Positions 7,801 to 13,472 of a stretch of 23,613 bases of DNA are shown piece after piece (position 1 is the stretch's first letter; each line of letters starts with the position of its first letter). The DNA comes from a bacterium HR39 (GTDB lineage: Bacteria; Pseudomonadota; Alphaproteobacteria; Geminicoccales; Geminicoccaceae), in NCBI GenBank assembly GCA_002898955.1, contig BEIP01000001.1:1-23613 (forward strand), in the 5' to 3' direction. The translations under genes and the position numbers were made by a program. A model generated the notes under the pieces. The model worked only from the letters and a program-made list of their open reading frames with translations, did not search any database and was not told the origin of the DNA.

Positions 7801-8621
7801 GCGTCGAAATCGCCGGTGGCGAAGCCGGTGGCGTTGAGGATCACCGCGGGCGGGCGGCGCCAGAAGAGCCCGGCCAGTCCCGTCGCCACCTCCGGATCGC
7901 GCAGGCTGGTTGCGAAGACGGCGAGCGCCGCGAGGCCGCGCGCATCGAGCGCCCGGCACAGGGCTTCGGCCGGCTCCAGCTCGCCGCTCTGGTAGAGCGC
8001 CCGGTAGAACACGACCGGCGCGAAGGGGCGCTCCGCCGCGAGCCGCTCCGCCGCATCCGGCTCCAGCGCCCCGTGATCGGGATGCCAGAAGAGCAGATGC
8101 GCGAGCGGGCGCACCGGCGGCACCTCCACCTCCCTGCCGAGGTGGCGCGCGCACAGCCGCAGCACCGCGCGCATGTTGTCCACTCCGCCCTCGGCGAAGG
8201 CGGAGAGCAGCTCGCGCCTCAGATCCGGCGGCACGGTGGAGAGCGCGGCGAGATCGGGGTCGTCGCGCGCGTCGCCGGGCAGCAGCACCAGGTCCACGGC
8301 CCCGCTGCCGGCGAGCTCCACCAGCCGGTCCACCCCGTAGCTCCAGTAGGAGCGCCCGCCCAGAAGGCGCACCACCACGAGCCGCGAGGCCGCGAGCGTA
8401 CGCCCCACCAGGAGATCGACGGAATAGGGATGCACGAGCCGCGTCCAGTTGGCGAGGCGCAGCGTCCAGCAGCGCGCGGGATCCGCGGCGTGGGCGGCGG
8501 CGAGGGCGGCGAGCTCGGTGTCGGCGGCGGAGAGGACGACGATGTCGGCCGGATCCAGGCCGGGATCGACCGCCTCCTCCACGTCCGCGGCGCCGGCTTC
8601 GAGAGTGGAGAGCAGGTGCAT
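4875..8621 (-). CDS. cobN: Cobaltochelatase subunit CobN
   Basis: 1248 residues, close to the normal CobN length of about 1270. Known: CobN is the large subunit of the ATP-dependent aerobic cobaltochelatase. With CobS and CobT it inserts cobalt into hydrogenobyrinic acid a,c-diamide during adenosylcobalamin synthesis. Seen: family motifs along the whole length, including HFGKHGNLEWLPGKANALS (near residue 545), a tract with QDNREHDILDSDDYYQFLGG, and near the C-terminus NPKWIRGMMRHGYKGAFEIA. Start: ATG at 8621 (MHLLSTLEAG) matches the family N-terminus; longer in-frame extensions to 8819 overlap the divergent NAD(P)HX repair gene and are unlike CobN. No cobS, cobT, cobW or other cobalamin gene is visible in the window, so its partners are elsewhere. 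Magnesium chelatase BchH/ChlH is related, but this protein's motifs and length fit CobN better. Confidence 0.93.
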   Translation of the reverse strand: MHLLSTLEAGAADVEEAVDPGLDPADIVVLSAADTELAALAAAHAADPARCWTLRLANWTRLVHPYSVDLLVGRTLAASRLVVVRLLGGRSYWSYGVDRLVELAGSGAVDLVLLPGDARDDPDLAALSTVPPDLRRELLSAFAEGGVDNMRAVLRLCARHLGREVEVPPVRPLAHLLFWHPDHGALEPDAAERLAAERPFAPVVFYRALYQSGELEPAEALCRALDARGLAALAVFATSLRDPEVATGLAGLFWRRPPAVILNATGFATGDFDATGLGVLAVADVPVLQLVMPRSPRAAWEGDVRGLGPRDLAMQVVLPEVDGRIATRPVAFKESAGHDPETGLVFARYVADRVGAGAAAELAANWVRLSRTPPGERRIALVLANYPSRDGRIANGVGLDTPNSVVAALRWLGEAGYGVERVPEDGDALIRELQAGPTNARPRDGVVRASLPLEDYRALFARLPAEVREAVCARWGRPEDDPFVRGGCFALPVLPLGHVVVAIQPSRGYDLDPAVTYHDPALVPPHGYLAFYLWLSHVFGAQAVVHFGKHGNLEWLPGKANALSPACFPAAVLPPLPHLYPFVVNDPGEGSQAKRRTAAVILDHLTPPLGRAGLHGELAALERLVEEYRHAQELDPKRAEPLRGEILERAERLGLTRDLGVEDAPESERLHAVDSHLCELAELQIRTGLHVFGDSPAGAAREELLLCIARIPRGGGEGRESILRALALDLGLGFDPLAAEPAGPWRGPKPPALVEMAEGPWRTVAHTTARLEALALELIAGRRESDPGWARTRAVLEHLRTAVIPRLDCCGMRERAALLRGLDGRFVPPGPGGAPTRGRIEVLPTGRNFFSVDPRAVPTPTAFEMGRRAAEELVTWHFQRTGEWPRRVALSAWGTANMRTGGEDVAQALALLGCRPVWEEATGRVTGVEVLPASVLGRPRVDVLFRVSGFFRDAFPAQIELLDDAVRAVADLDEPPELNPLAEAAREERALFEARGLDPREARRLATLRIFGSQPGAYGAGLQVPIDTGSWESRRDLAGTYVRWSAFAYGRGTHGEKSRELFERRLAGVEAVVQNQDNREHDILDSDDYYQFLGGLTAAVAEASGREPLVLFGDHAIPGRPRVRSLREEIGRVVRARATNPKWIRGMMRHGYKGAFEIAATVDYLFAFAATTREVEDHHFDALFRAYVEDPEVRAFMERSNPAALAEMLERFAEAIRRGLWHPKRNAVHAALAEAREGRPGHPASLRS

Positions 8622-8657
8622 GGGTCGGGATCGGGGATGTCCGGTGCGTGGGGCTAG

Positions 8658-8687
8658 CGGCGCCCGGGCCCCTTGTGAAGGGCGCCG
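8658..8687. promoter_or_regulatory. Hairpin in the divergent cobN / NAD(P)HX-repair intergenic region
   Basis: CGGCGCCC (8658-8665) and GGGCGCCG (8680-8687) form an eight-pair stem with a 14-nt loop. It lies in the 108-nt gap between the divergent starts of cobN (8621) and the NAD(P)HX repair gene (8730). It could be an operator or a 5'-leader structure. I looked for a cobalamin riboswitch and saw no B12-box, so that is not claimed. Confidence 0.35.
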
Positions 8688-8729
8688 GCGTGCGCCATCC
8701 CGCCCGTGAACCGGCGAAGACGCGCGGCC

Positions 8730-10274
8730 ATGGGCTGGATCGAACGCCACATCCTGCTGACCCCGGCGGCCATGGGCCGGGTGGACCGCACCGCCATGGA
8801 AGACGGCGTGGCCGGCCACGCCCTGATGGAGAACGCCGGCCGGGCGGTCTACCGCGCCATCGTCGAGCGCTTCTCACCCCGTCCGGTCGCCGTTCTGTGC
8901 GGGCCCGGCAACAACGGCGGGGACGGCTGGGTGGTGGCGCGGCGCCTGCGGCAGGCGGGCTGGCCGGTGCGCGTGCTCTCCATGGTGCCGCGCGGGAAGC
9001 TGAAGGGCGATGCGGCGCGCGCCGCCGCGCTGTGGGAGGGCGAGGTGGAGCCGCTCGAGCCGGCGCGCCTCGCGGGGGCGGCGCTCTTCGTCGACGCGCT
9101 GTTCGGCGCGGGGCTCTCGCGCGATCTCGAGGGGGCGGCGCGGGCGTGCGTGGAGGCGCTGGACGGTTCCGGCCTGCCGGTGGTGGCCGTCGACATCCCC
9201 TCGGGCGTGGACGGGACGGACGGCAGCATCCGCGGCGCCGCGGCGCGGGCGGTGCTCACCGTCACCTTCGCCTGCGCCAAGCCCGGCCATCTGCTGCTGC
9301 CCGGCCGCACCCGGGTGGGCGAGCTGGTGATCGCCGACATCGGCATCTGCGATCACCACATCGCCGCCCACGACGAGGGCATCCGGCGGCTCCATCCCGA
9401 CCTCTTCGCGCACCTGCTGCGCGGGCGCCGGCCGGAGGACCACAAGTACCGCTTCGGCCACGCCGTGGTGGTGGGCGGCCCGCCGCGGACCACCGGCGCC
9501 ACCCGCATGGCGGCCGAAGCGGCGCTGCGGGCGGGCGCGGGGCTCGTGAGCGTCGCCTGCACGCCGGAGTCGCTTCCCGTCTACGCCGCCCACCTCACCG
9601 CGGTGATGACCAAGGTGTGGGAGAGCGCGGAGGAGCTGGATGCGCTGCTCGCCGATCCGCGCACCACGGCCGTGCTGTTCGGCCCCGGCGCCGGCGTGAA
9701 CGGGCGCACCCGCGAGCTCGTCCTGCGCATCCTCGCCCACGGTCGGCCGACGGTGCTGGATGCCGATGCGCTCACCGTCTTCCGCGACGATCCGCTCGCG
9801 CTGTTCTCCCGCCTCGGGCCGCAGTGCGTGCTCACCCCGCACGACGGCGAGTACGCCCGGCTGTTCGCGCACAGGGGTGATCGCCTCGCCCGCGCCCGGC
9901 TCGCCGCCCACGAGTGCGGCGCGGTGGTGCTGCTGAAGGGGGGTGATACGGTGGTGGCGGCACCCGACGGCCGCGCCGCCATCTGCGATCACGCCCCGCC
10001 GGCACTGGCGACGGCGGGCTCCGGCGACGTGCTGGCCGGCATCCTCACCGGCCTGCTCGCCCAGGGGATTCCGGCCTTCGAGGCGGCCTGCGCGGCGGTG
10101 TGGATCCACGCCGAGGCGGCGCGGCTCGTGGGCGGACCGCTGATCGCCGAGGACCTGATCCCGCGCATTCCGCGGGCATGGCTGCGGGCGCGGGAGGAGG
10201 CGGCGCCGCGTGCGGGCCGACGGTCCGACGACAGGACCATTTCACCGCTTTACGCGGATACCCTTTCGCCGTAG
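8730..10274 (+). CDS. nnr: Bifunctional NAD(P)H-hydrate epimerase / ADP-dependent NAD(P)H-hydrate dehydratase
   Basis: 514 residues, the usual size of the fused YjeF enzyme. Seen: an N-terminal epimerase domain (about 8-215) with GPGNNGGDG (58-66) and VDIPSGVDG (154-162), then a C-terminal ribokinase-like dehydratase domain with FGPGAG (317-322), LDADALT (343-349), LTPHDGE and TAGSGDVLAG (428-437, Asp433 as probable catalytic base). Known: the first domain epimerises R- and S-NADHX or NADPHX, and the second dehydrates the S form using ADP, so the enzyme repairs damaged nicotinamide cofactors in the cytoplasm. Start: ATG at 8730 fits the family; a GTG at 8706 adds eight residues and has no better ribosome binding site. 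It is divergent from cobN and probably first in the plus-strand run. It ends in TAG, showing that amber is used as a normal stop in this genome. Confidence 0.92.
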   Translation: MGWIERHILLTPAAMGRVDRTAMEDGVAGHALMENAGRAVYRAIVERFSPRPVAVLCGPGNNGGDGWVVARRLRQAGWPVRVLSMVPRGKLKGDAARAAALWEGEVEPLEPARLAGAALFVDALFGAGLSRDLEGAARACVEALDGSGLPVVAVDIPSGVDGTDGSIRGAAARAVLTVTFACAKPGHLLLPGRTRVGELVIADIGICDHHIAAHDEGIRRLHPDLFAHLLRGRRPEDHKYRFGHAVVVGGPPRTTGATRMAAEAALRAGAGLVSVACTPESLPVYAAHLTAVMTKVWESAEELDALLADPRTTAVLFGPGAGVNGRTRELVLRILAHGRPTVLDADALTVFRDDPLALFSRLGPQCVLTPHDGEYARLFAHRGDRLARARLAAHECGAVVLLKGGDTVVAAPDGRAAICDHAPPALATAGSGDVLAGILTGLLAQGIPAFEAACAAVWIHAEAARLVGGPLIAEDLIPRIPRAWLRAREEAAPRAGRRSDDRTISPLYADTLSP

Positions 10275-10277
10275 ATG
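10249..10277 (+). promoter_or_regulatory. Candidate sigma-70-like promoter for the bactofilin gene
   Basis: TTTACG (10249-10254, 4/6 to the -35 consensus), a 17-bp spacer and TAGATG (10272-10277, 3/6 to the -10) overlap the stop of the preceding gene. They sit in a locally less GC-rich stretch about 70 bp before the bactofilin ATG. Modest matches, so tentative. Confidence 0.3.
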
Positions 10278-10344
10278 TGCAGCGAGCCTCGCCGTCTTGC
10301 TGCCCCGAGGCGTTCCACTTCGGCCGCGTGGAGGAGAGCATTCC

Positions 10345-10908
10345 ATGTTCCGCAAGCAGAAGCCCGAAGAGACCCGTCGCCCGCGCGAGGAGCAGCCCCG
10401 TCCCGCCGCCACGCCGGAGGCGTCGGCTCCGGTGGACCTGCCCCGCCGCCCCGAGCCCGTGCGCCCGCCCGAGCGGGTCGCCCCGATCGTCGGCGAGGGC
10501 AAGCGGCTGATCGTCGGTCGCGGCATCAGCCTCTCGGGCGAGATCACCGCCTGCGACCGGCTGGTGGTGGAGGGCAGCGTCCAGGTCACCCTCAACCAGA
10601 CCCGCGCCATCGAGATCACCGAGACCGGCGAGTTCCGCAACGGCAAGGCCGAGGTGGAGGAAGCCGAGATCAGCGGCGTCTACGAGGGCGAGCTCACCGT
10701 GCGCAACCGCCTGCTCATCCGCTCCACCGGGCGGGTGACGGGCAGGATCCGCTACGGCGAGATCGAGATCGAGCGCGGCGGCCGCATCTCCGGCGAGGTG
10801 CAGGTGCTGGAGCCGCACGAGCGCCGCGCCGGGCCGACGGCCGGCACCGCTCCCGCTTCCGGCACACAGCCGGCGGAGGGCGCCCCCGCCGCGGCGAAGG
10901 CGTCCTGA
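10345..10908 (+). CDS. Bactofilin (polymer-forming cytoskeletal protein)
   Basis: 187 residues. Seen: a Pro- and charge-rich disordered N-terminal tail (1-50), a bactofilin (DUF583) beta-helix core (about 53-156) of repeating short strands with regularly spaced Gly and hydrophobic residues (VVEGSV, ISGVYEGELTV, STGRVTGRIRYGEIEIERGGRISGEV), and an Ala/Pro-rich C-terminal tail. Known: bactofilins self-assemble without nucleotide into filaments and scaffold cell-wall enzymes or stalk and shape determinants at the membrane. Start: ATG at 10345 has GAGGAG about nine bases upstream; longer in-frame extensions are not like the family. Context: it is followed by a small lipoprotein, TimA and the lytic transglycosylase MltA, so a role in local peptidoglycan remodelling is plausible, but this is inference. 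Confidence 0.88.
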   Translation: MFRKQKPEETRRPREEQPRPAATPEASAPVDLPRRPEPVRPPERVAPIVGEGKRLIVGRGISLSGEITACDRLVVEGSVQVTLNQTRAIEITETGEFRNGKAEVEEAEISGVYEGELTVRNRLLIRSTGRVTGRIRYGEIEIERGGRISGEVQVLEPHERRAGPTAGTAPASGTQPAEGAPAAAKAS

Positions 10909-10962
10909 GGCGGGGCGGAGGCGCGCGGTGCGCGGGGTGGAGGAGCAGCGGAGCGGACCGTC

Positions 10963-11415
10963 ATGTCGGCGTCGGGAGCCGGCGTCTGCCGTCTTCCTCT
11001 CATGCTGATCGCGGCGGTCGCGGGCCTGGTCGCCTGCGCCCGCGCGCCCCAGCCCCTCGTGGAGCGGGTGGAGCCCCGACGCGTGGACGCCGGGCCGGTG
11101 GTGCCGGCGCCGCGCCATCTGCCGCCGCGGGTGCGGATCGTCGGGGCGCCCGCCCCCTTCGTGCTGGGCCTGCTCGGCGAGCCGTCGCTGCGCCGCCGTG
11201 ATCCGCCGGCCGAGTACTGGCGCTACACCTTCCCCAACTGCACCCTCGACCTGTTCCTCTTCGCCGACGGCCCCTTCGCCGAGCCGCGGGTGGTGTACTA
11301 CGAGTTCCGCAGCACGGTGCCGGTGGCCGGCGCGGGCCTGAACGGCTGCCACGACATGCGCGCGCGCTTCGACACCCGGCAGGCGCCGGAGCCGGACGAG
11401 GGTCCGAGCATCTGA
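10963..11415 (+). CDS. Small predicted lipoprotein, conserved hypothetical
   Basis: 150 residues. Seen: a signal peptide whose hydrophobic stretch (11-24) ends in a lipobox LVAC with Cys25 as the expected lipidation site; a Pro-rich linker; then a compact domain (about 52-135) with VGAPAPFVLGLLGEPSLRRRDPPAEYWRYTFPNCTLDLFLFADG. The pattern L-G-x-P...R...P-A-x-x-W-x-Y...C-x-L-D-L-x-L resembles the BamE/SmpA-like fold found in short outer-membrane lipoproteins. I cannot assign it to a named family. Cys112 and Cys139 could form a disulphide in the periplasm (numbers approximate). Start: ATG at 10963, 54 nt after bactofilin; a purine-rich GGAGGAG stretch lies further upstream, at 10940-10946. It probably shares the bactofilin transcript; a separate promoter for timA follows. 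Confidence 0.65.
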   Translation: MSASGAGVCRLPLMLIAAVAGLVACARAPQPLVERVEPRRVDAGPVVPAPRHLPPRVRIVGAPAPFVLGLLGEPSLRRRDPPAEYWRYTFPNCTLDLFLFADGPFAEPRVVYYEFRSTVPVAGAGLNGCHDMRARFDTRQAPEPDEGPSI

Positions 11416-11435
11416 GCGGCGGTCGCAGCGCGCGT

Positions 11436-11464
11436 TTGTCAGCCCCCGCACGGCGCCCTATGTT
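11436..11464 (+). promoter_or_regulatory. Sigma-70-type promoter for timA-mltA-pepN
   Basis: TTGTCA (11436-11441, 5/6 to the -35 consensus), exactly 17 bp, then TATGTT (11459-11464, 4/6 to the -10). It lies in the 91-nt gap before timA. It is the best promoter match seen in the window and stands out against the GC-rich background. Confidence 0.6.
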
Positions 11465-11506
11465 GGGCCCCGGAGCCCGGCTCACCAGCGAAACAGGCCG
11501 AGGGGC

Positions 11507-12181
11507 ATGTCCGAAGGGCTGGCGTACATCGACATCCTCTTCTTCGCCATGGTGGCGGGTTTCATTCTCTACCGGCTGCACGGCGTGCTGGGCCGGCGCA
11601 CCGGCAACGAGAAGCGGCGCATCACCCCCATCGACCGCGCCGCCGAGGCCGGCAAGGCGGCACCGGCGCCGGAAGAGCAGCCGGCCGCGGCACAGCCGCT
11701 CCCCGATCTCTCCGCCTCCCTGCCGCGTCCGGTGGAGACCGGTCTCGCGGCCATCCGCCTCGCCGATCCCTCCTTCGACCTCGCCCACTTCCTCGACGGC
11801 GCCCGCAAGGCCTTCGAGATGATCCTCAAGGCCTACGCCGAGGGCGATCGCGAGACCCTGCAGTTCCTCTGCGCGCCGGACGTCTACGCCGCCTTCGAGC
11901 GGGCCATCGCCGGGCGCGAGCGGCTCGGTCACACCATGGAGGTGGAGGTGGTGGCCATCCGCCGCGCCGACGTGGTGGAGGCCCGCATGGAGGGGAGCCG
12001 GGCCCGCATCACCGTCCACTTCGTGAGCGAGCAGACCCGGGTCGAGCGCGACGCCGGGGGACGGGTGGTGGACGGCCATCCCACCGAGGTGATCGAGGTG
12101 GAGGACATCTGGACCTTCGAGCGCGACGTGCGCTCCGAGGATCCCAACTGGAAGCTGGTCGAAACGCGCGTGCCGGCATGA
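11507..12181 (+). CDS. timA: Tim44-like adaptor protein TimA
   Basis: 224 residues. Seen: one N-terminal membrane helix (about 7-24, IDILFFAMVAGFILYRL), a Pro/Ala-rich linker (about 40-75), and a C-terminal Tim44-like domain (about 85-224) containing FLDGARKAFEMILKAYAEGDRETLQFLCAPDVYAAF and a closing ...WTFERD-...-DPNWKLVETR. Known: alphaproteobacterial TimA resembles the mitochondrial import motor subunit Tim44 and is a membrane-anchored protein of uncertain function, commonly encoded next to mltA. Start: ATG at 11507 preceded by a close AGGGG. Its TGA overlaps the mltA start (ATGA, 12178-12181), so the two are translationally coupled. The promoter at 11436-11464 probably drives the run. Confidence 0.9.
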   Translation: MSEGLAYIDILFFAMVAGFILYRLHGVLGRRTGNEKRRITPIDRAAEAGKAAPAPEEQPAAAQPLPDLSASLPRPVETGLAAIRLADPSFDLAHFLDGARKAFEMILKAYAEGDRETLQFLCAPDVYAAFERAIAGRERLGHTMEVEVVAIRRADVVEARMEGSRARITVHFVSEQTRVERDAGGRVVDGHPTEVIEVEDIWTFERDVRSEDPNWKLVETRVPA

Positions 12182-13472
12182 GGCCGCCGCTGCCGCGCGC
12201 CGCTCCGCCGCGCCTCGTCCTCCTGGCCCTCCTCCTGCTGCCGCTGCTCCTCGCTTCGTGCGGCCGCGGACCGGGCCGTCATCTCGACCCCGCCGACTTC
12301 TCGGAACTTCCCGGCTTCGCGCAGGACGACCCGCGTCCGGCCCTGCGCGCCTTCCTGCGCGGCTGTCCCGCCTTCGCCCGCATGGATGGGGACGCACCGG
12401 TGGATCCCCTGGGCGATCCGCGCCTCGGCACCGCCGGCGACTGGCGGCGGATCTGCGAGCGCGCGGCGGCGGTGGACCCGGAGGATCCCGGGGCCGTGCG
12501 CCGCTTCTTCACCGCGCACTTCCGCCCGCTCGCCGTGGACGACGGCGAGGACGGCCGCGGGCTCTTCACCGGCTACTACGAACCGGAGCTCTCGGGCTCG
12601 CCCGTGCCCGACGCCCGCTTCGCCCATCCCCTCTACGCCCGCCCGCCGGATCTGGTGGACGTGGACCTCGGCCTGTTCGACCCCGAGCTGCGCGGCCGGC
12701 GCATCGCCGGGCGGGTCGAGGGCACGCGGCTCGTTCCCTACTTCGACCGCGCCGCCATCGACGCCGGCGCGCTCGCCGGGCGCGGGCTGGAACTGCTGTG
12801 GGTGGACGATCCCGTCGACGCCTTCTTCCTCCACATCCAGGGATCGGGCCGGGTGCGCCTTCCCGACGGACGGGTGCTGCGGGTGGGCTACGCCGGACAG
12901 AACGGCCGTCCCTACCGCGCCATCGGCCGCGATCTCGTGGAGATGGGCGAGCTCTCGCGCGAGGAGGTCTCGCTGTTCTCCATCCGCGCCTGGCTCACGG
13001 CCCATCCCGACCGCGCCCGCGGGCTGCTGCACCGCAACCCCTCCTACGTCTTCTTCCGCATCCTCGGCGAGGTGCGTGGGGACGAGGGTCCGCCCGGAGC
13101 GATGGATGTGCCGCTCACGCCGGAACGTTCCATCGCCGTCGACCGCCGCTACTGGCCGCTCGGCGTGCCCTTCTTCGTCGATGTTCCGGTCCCCTTCCCC
13201 GAGGGCGAACGGCCGTGGCGCCGGCTGGTGGTGGCGCAGGACACCGGCGGCGCCATCCGCGGGCCCCTCCGCGCCGACGTCTTCTGGGGCTGGGGCAAGC
13301 GGGCCGAATTCACGGCCGGCCACATGAAGCACGAGGGGCGGATGTGGGTGCTGGTGCCGCGCGCGGTGATGGCCACCGTCGCGGCCCGCGGGGAACGACG
13401 GCCTCTGGCGGGGGCGCGCCGCTGCTCCTACCATGCGCCGCGGCCGTCCGGACGGGAGAGGGGATGCCGTGA
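12178..13472 (+). CDS. mltA: Membrane-bound lytic murein transglycosylase A, with a missing stop at its end
   Basis: Seen: a lipoprotein signal peptide (lipobox LASC, Cys28), an MltA domain with GLFTGYYEPELSGS and FFLHIQGSGRVRLPDG, and the 3D domain with VAQDTGGAIRGPLRADVFWGWG, whose Asp residues include the expected catalytic acid, ending in TAGHMKHEGRMWVLVPR (to about 13365). Known: MltA cleaves the MurNAc-GlcNAc bond with 1,6-anhydro formation at the outer membrane. Odd: beyond this the frame has no stop until 16353, because it runs as an alternative frame through pepN. A -1 shift anywhere between about 13370 and 13469 reaches a TGA at 13470-13472 that overlaps the pepN GTG (GTGA). G runs at 13390-13393 and 13410-13414 are likely indel sites. 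The end given here assumes that shift; the N-terminal 395 or so residues are certain. Confidence 0.8.

Noticed and set aside
8622..8729. Cobalamin riboswitch in front of cobN
   Set aside because: The gap is only 108 nt and no B12-box-like sequence was found on the minus strand; only a simple hairpin is present.
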